From: Desulforamulus putei DSM 12395 | GTDB taxonomy: Bacteria > Bacillota > Desulfotomaculia > Desulfotomaculales > Desulfotomaculaceae | Reading direction: 5' to 3' | DNA length: 64,000 nucleotides | Assembly: GCF_900129195.1 (NCBI RefSeq) | Contig: NZ_FQUY01000001.1 | Coordinates: 416,752-480,751, forward strand | In this document: piece after piece, positions 1 to 8,718 of the stretch | How positions within the stretch are numbered: the stretch's first letter is position 1 | How the letters are laid out: each line of letters begins with the position of its first letter | Position numbers and translations under genes: made by a program | Notes under the pieces: generated by a model | Told to the model about the DNA's origin: nothing | Databases searched by the model: none | What the model saw: the letters and a program-made list of their open reading frames with translations, nothing else

Positions 1-889
1 CGGAGGAATAATCCTTGCCCGCCAGCGCCAGTAAAATGGCCAGGTTTACATAAGGTAAAGCGGTCTCAATGGCATACCCGCCCTCAAGGACAGCCAAATC
101 CGGCTTTAATTTTTCCGTCAGCCTGGCATAACCCTGGGCAGTGATGCGCATTTGGCCCAGGGGATCGGTAAAGTGATTGTCCTGACCGGCGGAATTTACC
201 ACGAAGTCCGGTTGAAAATCCGCCAGAATGGGTGAAATCAAGTGATCCATGACATAGTGGAGCCCGGCATCCGTCACTCCGGGCGGCAGCGGTATGTTAA
301 TAGTGGATGCATAGGCGCCCGGCCCCCCTAACTCATAGGTAAAACCGGTGCCGGGATAAATGGTACGGCCGTCCTGGTGAAAAGAAATAAACAGCACATC
401 CGGGTCATGGTAAAAAATGTCCTGGGTCCCGTCACCATGGTGGACATCGGTGTCTACAATGGCAATTTTTTTCACGCCGTAGGTCCTTCTCAGGTATTCC
501 ACCAGCACCGCTTCATTGTTAATATTGCAAAAACCCCGGTTGCCGTGGACCACCCTCATGGCATGGTGCCCCGGCGGGCGGACCAAAGCAAAACCGTTCT
601 TGATTTGTTTGGCTATAATTTTATCTCCCAAGTGCATGGCCGCTCCGGCTGCAATACGGTGGGCCTCCAATACCTGGTCACTGACCGACGGCACACAAAA
701 ATGGACCCGGCAAATATCATGCTCGGAGGCCAACCGGGGAGAAAATTCTTCAATTTCCGGGAGATCCAGAATGCCTTCCTCAAACATCTGGTCCCGGGTG
801 TACAAAAGCCGCTCTTCACGCTCCGGGTGGGTGGCGGAAATGGCCCAGTCAAAGGCAGGAAAGAAAATAATGCCGGTCTTTTTCATCAT
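1..889 (-). CDS. AcuC-like histone deacetylase family protein (3' end beyond window)
   Basis: Zinc-dependent lysine deacetylase of the HDAC/AcuC superfamily; family members remove acetyl groups from protein lysines (AcuC acts on acetyl-CoA synthetase) or from polyamines. About 296 residues are visible; the C-terminus lies left of the window. Seen: RPPGHHA at residues 104-110 (catalytic His pair), DTDVHHGDG at 146-154 with zinc ligands Asp148 and His150, a later D-rich stretch near 237-242 for the third ligand, and the catalytic Gly-Gly-Tyr near 270-272. The start overlaps the hydantoinase stop as ATGA and has a GGGGGAGG site 7-8 bases upstream, so the two genes are translationally coupled. 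The protein target is not shown by sequence; acuA and an acyl-CoA synthetase elsewhere in the window make AcuC function plausible. Confidence 0.88.
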   Translation of the reverse strand, partial: MMKKTGIIFFPAFDWAISATHPEREERLLYTRDQMFEEGILDLPEIEEFSPRLASEHDICRVHFCVPSVSDQVLEAHRIAAGAAMHLGDKIIAKQIKNGFALVRPPGHHAMRVVHGNRGFCNINNEAVLVEYLRRTYGVKKIAIVDTDVHHGDGTQDIFYHDPDVLFISFHQDGRTIYPGTGFTYELGGPGAYASTINIPLPPGVTDAGLHYVMDHLISPILADFQPDFVVNSAGQDNHFTDPLGQMRITAQGYARLTEKLKPDLAVLEGGYAIETALPYVNLAILLALAGKDYSS

Positions 890-2568
890 TTCATCAACCT
901 CCCCCCGGAACCGATGTGACCTAAAATTCCCCTGGGTGTTTGCACCGATATGTGATACAGCCTGCCGGTGGTTCGCCAGTCGCGCACGATATTAAAAACA
1001 TCCCGGTTGGTGATTTCAATCTCCTGCACATATTCCAGCAGGTTCATTTTTTCCGCCCGCTTCATCAACCAGGATTTGGCCAATTCCACCGCCCCGATTT
1101 CATCCAGCTTGCCGCTCAGCTTCCCCTGGTAGCCCTCTTCTTCTACAATAAAAATCTGACGCTCGGTATCCGCCAGCAGGTTCACCTGCAGCGTAGGTCT
1201 GGCCACCGCTGCTCCGATGGCGTTGGCTACCGGCGCGTAGGGAGGTAAGATGGGGGTACAACCCAAACGGGCGGCGATTTGAGGAACAAAACCGGCAGCG
1301 CCGCCCCCCACCCCCACGACGTTTTGCGGGCGCAGCTTTTTCTTCTGCAGTACTTCCCAAACCCGGTAAGCGGGCTCCTGCTCCCATTCCACAAACATCT
1401 GCTCGATTTCCGTTACCACCGTGTTAATCACCAGACCGACAATGGTGTGAGCCACTTCCATGGGCCCCATGCCCACCGGGGCCCCCAGCCGTACCATAGC
1501 CTCCCGGGCCCGGTCTTCATCGCCGATTTGGGTCATGCCCATAACCCGTAAAGCATCGGTAGGTGTAGGCAGCGGACCACCCAGGCAGTAGGCATGGCCC
1601 ACCCGCTCTGAATAAATAATGATTTCCTTGCCTACCCGTTCCACCACACTGTCGCCGCCTACCGGCACGGAGTGTACCGCCAGCGCCCGTACCTGGGTAA
1701 ACCGGTCACCGATTTTGGCGCCCCGGGAAGCCAGCAGCGGCTGGCCGGAAAGAATTAAGGCCAGGTCGGTGGTGGTGCCGCCGATATCCACCACCAGGGA
1801 GGTTTCTCCCGCCGGTGTAAGGGCCTGTACCCCCAGGGTGCTGGCAGCGGGCCCGGAGAAAATGGTTTCCACCGGCACTTGTTCGGAAACCGTCAGGGGC
1901 AGGGTGCCGCCGTCCGCCTTTAAGATGAACACATCGGCGCTGATGTCCCTGCGGGCCATGGCATCCCGCACCGCATTGGCAAAATAATGGTACTTATCCC
2001 TGGTGGCGCAGGTTAACACGGTATTGGTAATCCGGCGCGGAAAATTTAATCTACCGCCGGCCCGGTGCCCCATTTCCACCTGCCATTCAGGATGATGTTG
2101 CTTAATATATTGAGCCACCCGAAGTTCATGGGCGTTGTTGCGGGTGGAAAATTTCCCTATCACGGCAACCCTTTGATATCCCTTGTCCTCCAGCCACCGG
2201 AGCGCCTTTGCCAGTTCCGCTTCTTCCAGGGGAATGATTTCACGGCCACGATAATCAATGGCCCCGGTTAAGAAGAAAACGTCATCCTGTTGCCGGAACT
2301 CCATGAAAGTACGGCCGGGCCCGGGCAGCAAGAGCACCCCCACCGGGTCGTATTTCTTCTCGGCGATCAGATTGGTCACGATGGTGGTACTAAAGACAAC
2401 CCGCTGGATCTTTTCACCGGGTATTCCCTTTAATAAGTTGTCCAAGGCATCTCCCAGCGAAATCAGCAAATCTTCCTGGGTTTCCACCTTTGCGGTTGCA
2501 CGAACAGCACCGCCATCCAGCAGAACAGCATCTGTGCAGGTACCTCCAACATCAATGCCAATAAACAT
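886..2568 (-). CDS. Hydantoinase/oxoprolinase (HyuA-type) family protein
   Basis: 560-residue ASKHA-fold protein of the HyuA / N-methylhydantoinase A family, whose members hydrolyse cyclic amides (hydantoin, 5-oxoproline) with ATP. Seen: the N-terminal phosphate loop IDVGGTCTD (residues 4-12), the second loop VDIGGTTTD (about 265-273), and a glycine-rich GVGGGAAGF near the C-terminus. AAGGAGG lies 6 bases before the ATG. It is shorter than classical HyuA (about 690 residues), and no HyuB partner lies beside it in the window, so substrate and even hydrolase activity are uncertain. It is coupled to the downstream AcuC-like deacetylase by an ATGA overlap, which suggests one shared pathway. Confidence 0.85.
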   Translation of the reverse strand: MFIGIDVGGTCTDAVLLDGGAVRATAKVETQEDLLISLGDALDNLLKGIPGEKIQRVVFSTTIVTNLIAEKKYDPVGVLLLPGPGRTFMEFRQQDDVFFLTGAIDYRGREIIPLEEAELAKALRWLEDKGYQRVAVIGKFSTRNNAHELRVAQYIKQHHPEWQVEMGHRAGGRLNFPRRITNTVLTCATRDKYHYFANAVRDAMARRDISADVFILKADGGTLPLTVSEQVPVETIFSGPAASTLGVQALTPAGETSLVVDIGGTTTDLALILSGQPLLASRGAKIGDRFTQVRALAVHSVPVGGDSVVERVGKEIIIYSERVGHAYCLGGPLPTPTDALRVMGMTQIGDEDRAREAMVRLGAPVGMGPMEVAHTIVGLVINTVVTEIEQMFVEWEQEPAYRVWEVLQKKKLRPQNVVGVGGGAAGFVPQIAARLGCTPILPPYAPVANAIGAAVARPTLQVNLLADTERQIFIVEEEGYQGKLSGKLDEIGAVELAKSWLMKRAEKMNLLEYVQEIEITNRDVFNIVRDWRTTGRLYHISVQTPRGILGHIGSGGRLMK

Positions 2569-2705
2569 GACGGGCCTCCTTAATGTAATAATCCAACCGA
2601 CATCCCCTGCAGAATAACATTTATTCGCCTCAACCGGATATCATTATTCCAAGTTTATCATAATCCCTTTTATAATTGCATTAGGAAAAAGAACAAAGAA
2701 TCAAT

Positions 2706-5318
2706 TTATTTCTTTTTTCGTAGCTTTCTTTGCAGTTTATCCAGGTAATTAAGGCTTTGGAGCGGCGTCATATTAGGAATGTCCAAGGCTAAAATTTCCT
2801 CCCGCAGCCAATCATGCTCCGTCGAAAACATAGTTAATTGTTGTTCATGAATTGCGACAGCCACCTGGTTTTTGCCTGCCACAACCTCCTGGGCTGCCCG
2901 CTGGTGATATTCCAGTTGTTGGACCAGTTCAGCGGCCCTGTGGATAATGTCGCCGGGCAGGCCGGCCAGCCTGGCACAGTGCACGCCGTAGCTTTTACTG
3001 GCCCTGGCCCGTACCACCTTTCGTAAAAAAGCCACCTGGTTCCCTTGCTCCTTAACGGCAGTGGCATAATTTTTCAGCCCGGGCAGCAACCCCTCAAGTT
3101 CGGCCAGTTCATGATAATGGGTTGAAAAAAGAGTCCGGCAACCTACTGCATTATGTAGATACTCAATGACCGCCTGGGCAATGGCCATACCCTCCAGATT
3201 TGAAGTGCCCCTGCCCAGTTCATCAATAATGACCAGACTTTTGGGGGTGGTGTGGTCAAGAATTTGCTTGGTTTCGAACATTTCTACCATAAAGGTGCTT
3301 TGTCCGGAGGTAAGATCGTCCGAGGCCCCTACCCTGGCAAAAATCCTGTCAACAATGCCGATTTTGGCCCGGGAAGCCGGCACAAAGCTCCCCACCTGGG
3401 CCATCAGCACAATTAAAGCCACCTGCCTCTGGTAGGTACTTTTGCCACCCATATTAGGCCCGGTAATCAAACACAGCCGCTGGTTCTCTGTATCCAGGTA
3501 GGTGTCATTGGGCACAAACCCCCCCGGCCCCAAGGTCACTTCCACCACCGGGTGCCGTCCCTCGGTGATCTCAATTCTCCCGTCATCAGATACCTCGGGC
3601 CTTACATACCCCTGGCGGGCTGCCACCTCTGCCAGGGATACCAGCGCATCAATTTGCGCCACCAGGGCGGCGGTTTTTTGGATTCTGTGCACTTCGGCAG
3701 CCACCCTGTTGCGGATCTCCACAAATAAATTGTATTCCAGCTCCACCAGCCTGTCTTCGGCCCCTAAAATCATGCTTTCATATTCTTTCAGCTCCGGGGT
3801 AATAAACCGCTCGGCATTGGCCAGGGTTTGCCGGCGTTGGTAATAGTCCGGCACTGCATTGAGATTGGCGCGGGTCACTTCCAGATAGTACCCAAAAACC
3901 TTGTTAAAACCCACCTTTAAATTTTTAATACCGGTCTTTTCCTTCTCCCTGGCCTCCAAACCGGCCAGCCAGGCCTTGCCGTCCCTGGCGGCGGCACGCA
4001 GTTGATCAACTTCCGCATGATAACCTTCTTTGATTAAACCCCCGTCCCTGAGAGAAACGGGCGGGTTTTCCGCTAGGGAGGAAAACAACAGGTCTCTCAG
4101 ATCAGCCAGGGTATCAAACTGTGCACAGATACTTCGCAGCAACGGGCTCTGGCACTGCTGCAAAGCTTCATGTATCAAAGGAAGTTTCTCCAGTGAACCC
4201 AGCAGTGCCGTCATGTCCCGGCCGTTGGCGCTGCCGTAGGCTGCCCGTGCTGTTAACCGCTCCAGGTCATAGATTTGTTTCAGGGCCCCTGCCAGTTCCT
4301 CGCGCAGCAGGAGGGAGTTCACCAATTCCTCCACCGCATCCAACCGTTCCTGAATTTTAACCAGGTCGATCAAGGGCTGTTCCAGCCAGTTTTTCAGCAT
4401 ACGGCCCCCCATGGCGGTGCGGGTCTTATCCAGGACCCAAAGCAGTGTCCCCTTTTTCTCCCCGACTCTTAGGGATCTGGTGATTTCCAGGTTGCGCCTG
4501 GCAACGCCGTCCAAAACCATGTAAGCTTTGGGAGAGTAAGATGTAATTTCGGTAATATGCTTTAACTTACGCCTTTGGGTTTCCGTCAAATAACGGAGCA
4601 AACTGCCGGCTGCCTGGCACATGGCCTGCTTGTTCAAATAAGCGGCTATCTTGTCTGCCCCGAAATGATCTGTGAGAATTTGCCAGTAGTCCGGCAGATC
4701 CGAGATATGGCCGAGGGTTGTTAATGTGGTGGCTGGAAGGCTGTTTAAAACCCTGGCCGCCTTTTCATCCTTTATCACGTCATGGGTCAGCAGCACTTCC
4801 CTGGGCGACAACCGTACAACCTCGTCCAGCAAACCGTCCAAAGCCCAGGGGCCTTCCATTTCCGTCACCTGGAATAGTCCCGTTGATAAATCGGTTACTG
4901 CCATGCCATAGGTGCCGGTATTCACCTGACAAAGGGCCACCAGGTAGTTATTATCCTTTTCATTTAACATGCTCCCGTCGATGACGGTACCGGGCGTAAT
5001 CACCCGCACCACTTCACGTTTGACGATTCCCCTAGCGGCCCTGGGATCCTCCACCTGTTCGCAGATGGCCACCTTATATCCTTTATCAATTAATTTACTG
5101 ATATAATTATCCGCCGAGTGAAAGGGTACGCCGCACATGGGAACCCGTTCCGGTTCCCCGGCATCCCGTCCCGTCAGAGTTATCTCCAACTCTTTGGATG
5201 CCAATTTGGCATCTTCAAAGAACATTTCATAAAAGTCTCCCAGACGAAAAAATAAAATCGCATCGGGAACTTGTTTCTTAATTTCCAGGTACTGCTGCAT
5301 CATTGGAGTTAAGGCCAC
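2706..5318 (-). CDS. mutS: DNA mismatch repair protein MutS
   Basis: Recognises mispaired or looped-out bases and starts mismatch repair by recruiting MutL. Full length at 870 residues. Seen: the mismatch-reading motif FYE inside LGDFYEMF (about residue 30), connector and lever domains, then the ABC-type ATPase with Walker A GPNMGGKST (near residue 620), Walker B VIIDELGRGTS and the STHYHEL switch. The start is GTG, set by GGGAGGAGAT 5-8 bases upstream; a later in-frame ATG at residue 6 lacks such a site. mutL, usually next to mutS, does not follow here: the hydantoinase/deacetylase pair does. It may lie left of the window. Confidence 0.98.
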   Translation of the reverse strand: MALTPMMQQYLEIKKQVPDAILFFRLGDFYEMFFEDAKLASKELEITLTGRDAGEPERVPMCGVPFHSADNYISKLIDKGYKVAICEQVEDPRAARGIVKREVVRVITPGTVIDGSMLNEKDNNYLVALCQVNTGTYGMAVTDLSTGLFQVTEMEGPWALDGLLDEVVRLSPREVLLTHDVIKDEKAARVLNSLPATTLTTLGHISDLPDYWQILTDHFGADKIAAYLNKQAMCQAAGSLLRYLTETQRRKLKHITEITSYSPKAYMVLDGVARRNLEITRSLRVGEKKGTLLWVLDKTRTAMGGRMLKNWLEQPLIDLVKIQERLDAVEELVNSLLLREELAGALKQIYDLERLTARAAYGSANGRDMTALLGSLEKLPLIHEALQQCQSPLLRSICAQFDTLADLRDLLFSSLAENPPVSLRDGGLIKEGYHAEVDQLRAAARDGKAWLAGLEAREKEKTGIKNLKVGFNKVFGYYLEVTRANLNAVPDYYQRRQTLANAERFITPELKEYESMILGAEDRLVELEYNLFVEIRNRVAAEVHRIQKTAALVAQIDALVSLAEVAARQGYVRPEVSDDGRIEITEGRHPVVEVTLGPGGFVPNDTYLDTENQRLCLITGPNMGGKSTYQRQVALIVLMAQVGSFVPASRAKIGIVDRIFARVGASDDLTSGQSTFMVEMFETKQILDHTTPKSLVIIDELGRGTSNLEGMAIAQAVIEYLHNAVGCRTLFSTHYHELAELEGLLPGLKNYATAVKEQGNQVAFLRKVVRARASKSYGVHCARLAGLPGDIIHRAAELVQQLEYHQRAAQEVVAGKNQVAVAIHEQQLTMFSTEHDWLREEILALDIPNMTPLQSLNYLDKLQRKLRKKK

Positions 5319-5399
5319 AAATATCTCCTCCCGTACCCAATTATACCATAGACAAACCTGCTGCAGGCGACTTCCTAAAGCATTGTGCCAAAAGGAAAA

Positions 5400-5429
5400 C
5401 CCCCTGGAGTTTGATCAAGTTCCAGGGGG
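5400..5429 (-). terminator. Intrinsic terminator of the miaB-ricA unit
   Basis: A 9-bp perfect stem (CCCCCTGGA / TCCAGGGGG, arms 5400-5408 and 5421-5429) with a 12-base loop. On the minus strand it is followed by TTTTCCTTTT. It closes the miaB-ricA transcript before mutS. Confidence 0.8.
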
Positions 5430-5493
5430 CTTTTCTCTTATCATAAGATAAACTATCAGGTTAGTGTCGTAGAACTACGACTGTTGCTTAACC

Positions 5494-5871
5494 TCAGGTG
5501 TAAGGACCGCAGGCAGAGCAGCTATGGGTTTCCGGAGGGTTCCCTTCAATTCCTTCACTGATGCGCTCATTTACCTGATTGAGGAATTTTTGGAACTGGT
5601 CCTGTATCTCTGCAAATTCCCTAATAAGAGGATTTGCCATCATCTGGTCTTCTAGGGCGTACACTTCGTTTAGTTGCTCATCGGTCAGTTCATGGCCCTG
5701 CATCCGCATCATTTGATGGGAGTGTTGGAGATGCTGAAATTTTTCAATTAAAGCAACGGCATCAGCGTCTGACATCATGGCAGCCTCTTTTTCCCGCATG
5801 GTTTTATATTTCTCAGAATTAGCAATCAGTTTACCCAACTCCAAAGCCTTTTCTAAAACCACATCACTCAT
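5494..5871 (-). CDS. YlbF/YmcA (RicA/RicF) family protein
   Basis: Helical protein of about 125 residues in the YlbF/YmcA family. In Bacillus subtilis YmcA, YlbF and YaaT form an Fe-S-bearing complex that directs RNase Y mRNA maturation and affects Spo0A activation, competence and biofilm formation. It sits directly after miaB, the position of ymcA (ricA) in Bacillus. Charged helices with a Met/Gln/His-rich middle fill the body, and a C-terminal CxxC pair (CSAC) could help bind an Fe-S cluster. The ATG at 5871 is preferred over an upstream GTG at 5880 because GGGGGAGGTG lies 8 bases before it. RNase Y itself is encoded at about 35 kb. Whether it is RicA or RicF is not settled by sequence. Confidence 0.8.
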   Translation of the reverse strand: MSDVVLEKALELGKLIANSEKYKTMREKEAAMMSDADAVALIEKFQHLQHSHQMMRMQGHELTDEQLNEVYALEDQMMANPLIREFAEIQDQFQKFLNQVNERISEGIEGNPPETHSCSACGPYT

Positions 5872-5903
5872 CAATTTCACCTCCCCCAGTCATATTCAGA
5901 GAA

Positions 5904-7283
5904 TTAATCATTGGTACCGTTAAGCACCAGTTCTCCCTCTAATAAATTGAGCCTGCCCTTTGTGATCTTGACCTGCACCAGCTTCCCGGTCAGTTCAATG
6001 GGTCCCTGAAAAACAACCAGCTTATTGGTGCGGGTGCGGCCGGCCAGCAAGTCAGGGTTGTTTTGGGTTTCCCCTTCCACCAGCACTTCAAAGACTTTGC
6101 CTTCTTCCTGCCGGTTGTTTTCACAGGAGATTTTATTCTGCAATTCGATTAACCGTTGAATTCTTTCACTTTTTACTTCCTCAGCGACCTGTTCCATTTT
6201 GGCGGCGGGTGTGCCGGTGCGAATGTTATAGACAAAGGTAAAGGCGCTGTCATAGCGGACGCGTTTGACCAGGTCAAGGGTATCGGCAAAATCCTCCTCG
6301 GTTTCACCGGGAAAACCCACCATTAAATCCGCTGTGATGCTGGCATTGGGAACCGCACTTTTGATTCTTTGGATGAGATCCAAGTACTGTTCCCGGGTAT
6401 AACCCCTGTTCATCAGTTTCAGGATACGGTTGCTGCCTGCCTGGGCAGGCAGGTGAAAATGCTCGCACACCTTTTTCGCCGAGGCGATTACATCAATCAA
6501 CCTCTGATCAAAATCCCGGGGGTGCGAAGTCATAAACCGAATGCGCTCCAAACCCTCAATTTTATCCAGGTCAAGAAGAAGATCCGCAAACCGGTAATTG
6601 ACATCCATATCTTTACCGTAGGAATTGACATTTTGCCCTAACAGTGTGACTTCTTTATAACCTTCCTGCACCAAATCTTGAATTTCTTTAATGATATCCT
6701 CAGGTTTCCGGCTGCGCTCCCGCCCCCGCACATAGGGAACGATGCAATAGGTACAGAAATTGTTGCAGCCATACATAATGGTGACCCAGGCTTTCAGTTT
6801 ATCTTTGCGGCGTACCGGGACATTCTCGACGATCCCTTTCTCGGTGGCCCAAACCTCCAGCACCGCCTCGTGATTTTCCTGCACTTGATGGATCATGCGC
6901 GGCAGTTCATGCACATTATGGGTGCCAAAGATCAAATCCACAAAGGGAAAGTTGTGACGTATCTTCTTTGCCACATCCTCCTGCTGGGGCATACACCCGC
7001 ATACCCCTAAAATCAAGTCCGGCTTTGCCACCTTTAACTTTCTTAAGCGTCCAAGCAAACCGTATACCTTGCTCTCCGCTGTTTCACGGACACAACAGGT
7101 ATTTAAGATGATAATGTCCGCCTCTTCTTGGGCATCCGTAGGGATGTAACCCAGGTCCTCCAATATCCCGGACAGGGATTCGGCGTCCCGTTCATTCATT
7201 TGACACCCGAAGGACTGGATCAAATATTTCTTTTGCCCCTCTACCTTTTTGTTTGGGGACTTATATTCAATCTTTTCTACCAT
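5904..7283 (-). CDS. miaB: tRNA-2-methylthio-N6-dimethylallyladenosine synthase MiaB
   Basis: Radical-SAM methylthiotransferase that adds a methylthio group to i6A37 of tRNAs reading UNN codons. 459 residues. The N-terminal UPF0004 domain has its three cluster cysteines (in [15 protein letters not shown] and VCGCMPQ); the radical-SAM motif CNNFCTYC lies near residue 175; a C-terminal TRAM domain follows. It matches MiaB rather than its paralogue RimO, which is separately encoded at about 44 kb. GGAGG is 11 bases before the ATG, a rather long spacing. The ricA-like gene follows in the same transcript. Confidence 0.97.
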   Translation of the reverse strand: MVEKIEYKSPNKKVEGQKKYLIQSFGCQMNERDAESLSGILEDLGYIPTDAQEEADIIILNTCCVRETAESKVYGLLGRLRKLKVAKPDLILGVCGCMPQQEDVAKKIRHNFPFVDLIFGTHNVHELPRMIHQVQENHEAVLEVWATEKGIVENVPVRRKDKLKAWVTIMYGCNNFCTYCIVPYVRGRERSRKPEDIIKEIQDLVQEGYKEVTLLGQNVNSYGKDMDVNYRFADLLLDLDKIEGLERIRFMTSHPRDFDQRLIDVIASAKKVCEHFHLPAQAGSNRILKLMNRGYTREQYLDLIQRIKSAVPNASITADLMVGFPGETEEDFADTLDLVKRVRYDSAFTFVYNIRTGTPAAKMEQVAEEVKSERIQRLIELQNKISCENNRQEEGKVFEVLVEGETQNNPDLLAGRTRTNKLVVFQGPIELTGKLVQVKITKGRLNLLEGELVLNGTND

Positions 7284-7371
7284 CTATATTTAAGCCTCCG
7301 ACAAGCAGTTGGGATAAATTTCATTGAGCACTAACATTTTCCCATATTTTTTACTGGAATGCAAACTGATA

Positions 7372-7400
7372 GTTATATTTTTCAGTTTTTGTAATGTAAA
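7372..7400 (-). promoter_or_regulatory. Sigma-A-type promoter for miaB
   Basis: Read on the minus strand: -35 TTTACA (7395-7400), 17-base spacer, -10 TATAAC (7372-7377). This predicts a leader of about 80 nt to the miaB ATG. Five of six consensus bases match in each box. Confidence 0.6.
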
Positions 7401-7539
7401 CATACTAAATTATTATCAGGGCAAATGGGGGCTTATTTTTTTTAACATTTGAGTCGCCCTTTTTGAATAGCAGTAAAATTAGCAAACCCGCACCGATTTA
7501 TAATGAAACGGGTCCAGTCAATCCCCCTTCCAAACAAGC

Positions 7540-7556
7540 ATACCCCTAACGGGTAT
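7540..7556. promoter_or_regulatory. CsoR/CstR-like operator, upstream copy
   Basis: Inverted repeat ATACCC-N5-GGGTAT (7540-7545 / 7551-7556), the form recognised by CsoR/CstR-family repressors (copper or persulfide sensors). It lies about 53 bases before the -35 box of the ferredoxin operon. No such repressor gene is in the window. Confidence 0.45.
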
Positions 7557-7608
7557 ACTGTTATTTTCCGAATCGCCACTTAATAATTATATTGCGTTAT
7601 TCTAGTAG

Positions 7609-7637
7609 TTGACTAACAAAAAATTACATGTTATCGT
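7609..7637 (+). promoter_or_regulatory. Promoter of the ferredoxin-cytochrome b operon
   Basis: -35 TTGACT (7609-7614), 17-base spacer, -10 TATCGT (7632-7637). The predicted transcription start is near 7644, giving a leader of about 60 nt. A second ATACCC/GGGTAT palindrome covers the initial transcribed region. Confidence 0.55.
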
Positions 7638-7648
7638 ATGTATTAATA

Positions 7649-7664
7649 ATACCCATGGGGGTAT
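7649..7664. promoter_or_regulatory. CsoR/CstR-like operator overlapping the transcription start
   Basis: ATACCC-ATGG-GGGTAT, a perfect palindrome (extended by A/T on both sides). It starts about 5 bases past the predicted transcription start, where a bound repressor would block initiation. It repeats the half-sites of the palindrome at 7540-7556. Confidence 0.5.
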
Positions 7665-7703
7665 TGATGCTGGAAATAACGTCATTCTTCAGGAGGGATT
7701 TAT

Positions 7704-8717
7704 GTGTCCGGATTATCCAGGCGAGAGTTTCTCAAACGTAGCCTAGCTACGGGTATCGCAGGTGGCGCTGTTCTATATGGAGGTAACAAAACAGCTGGGG
7801 CCTCCACTAAATCTTTGACTGGTCCGGTAGGTACTCTTATTGATCTGACAAAGTGTAACGGTTGTGCCGGTGAGAAGGTAGCTAAGTGTGTGAGTTCCTG
7901 CAGGCAGACGAACAAGGATAAGTACCCCTCCCCAGTACCCTCGGAACAAATACCTTATTACTGGCCTAATAAAAAGAAAGAAGACTGGCAGGACAAAAAG
8001 GAAGTTACCACTCGCCTAACCCCCTATAACTGGATATTTGTACAAAAGGTAAAGGTCGAACATGAGGGTAAGCAGGTGGAAGTGGCTATTCCCAGGCGGT
8101 GTATGCATTGTGATAATCCGCCCTGTGCTAATTTATGTCCCTTTGGAGCACAGGCGAAGACAGCTGAGGGTGTGACTTTGATCAACAAAGATCTATGCCT
8201 TGGTGGAGCAAAATGCCGTGATGTTTGCCCCTGGGGTATTCCTGCCCGTCAGGCGGGAGTTGGGTTGTACATGAAGATAGCACCAGAATATCTGGGTGCA
8301 GGTGTTATGTACAAATGCGACCTGTGTTATGACCGCATCAAAACCGGTGGCCAACCTGCCTGTGTGGAGGCTTGCCCTAATGGTGCAATATCCTTTGGAA
8401 GCAAAGCTGAAATGAAGAAACTGGCCCAACAGAGAGCTAAAGAAATTGGTGGTTTTATATACGGTGATAAAGAAAACGGAGGTACTTCTACCTTCTATGT
8501 GTCCCAAGTTCCCTTTGAAAAAATCCATGAAAAATTGAAGGAAAACAAGTCTAAGCAACCAAACCCAACGGCCCCGGGATATCCCTTAATGCCTGTTAAA
8601 GTAGGTAACTTCTTAGATACAGCCAACGGTATGGTACTCAGTATGCTGGTTGCTCCGGTAGCAGGTGCAGCACTGGCAGGTTTTACCGCTTATAAAAAAA
8701 TGAAAGGTGATGAATAG
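7704..8717 (+). CDS. Tat-exported 4Fe-4S ferredoxin subunit (FdnH/HybA-like)
   Basis: Electron-transfer subunit of the kind that links a periplasmic molybdoenzyme or hydrogenase to a membrane cytochrome b. 337 residues. A twin-arginine signal SRREFLK (residues 5-11) implies export folded. Four cysteine groups follow: C51/C54/C62/C66, CMHCDNPPCANLC, CLGGAKCRDVC and CDLCYDR...CVEAC. The third group lacks one cysteine of the usual CxxCxxC. A C-terminal hydrophobic helix (about 305-328) would anchor it. The start is GTG with AGGAGGG 6-7 bases upstream; the ATG two bases earlier is out of frame. The cytochrome b gene overlaps its end. No catalytic subunit is encoded beside it, so the redox partner is unknown. 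Confidence 0.85.
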   Translation: MSGLSRREFLKRSLATGIAGGAVLYGGNKTAGASTKSLTGPVGTLIDLTKCNGCAGEKVAKCVSSCRQTNKDKYPSPVPSEQIPYYWPNKKKEDWQDKKEVTTRLTPYNWIFVQKVKVEHEGKQVEVAIPRRCMHCDNPPCANLCPFGAQAKTAEGVTLINKDLCLGGAKCRDVCPWGIPARQAGVGLYMKIAPEYLGAGVMYKCDLCYDRIKTGGQPACVEACPNGAISFGSKAEMKKLAQQRAKEIGGFIYGDKENGGTSTFYVSQVPFEKIHEKLKENKSKQPNPTAPGYPLMPVKVGNFLDTANGMVLSMLVAPVAGAALAGFTAYKKMKGDE

Positions 8718-8718
8718 C

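Noticed and set aside
377..995. Two overlapping plus-strand frames of 159-180 codons
   Set aside because: They lie antisense to the deacetylase, whose zinc and His-pair motifs are clear on the minus strand; no ribosome site.
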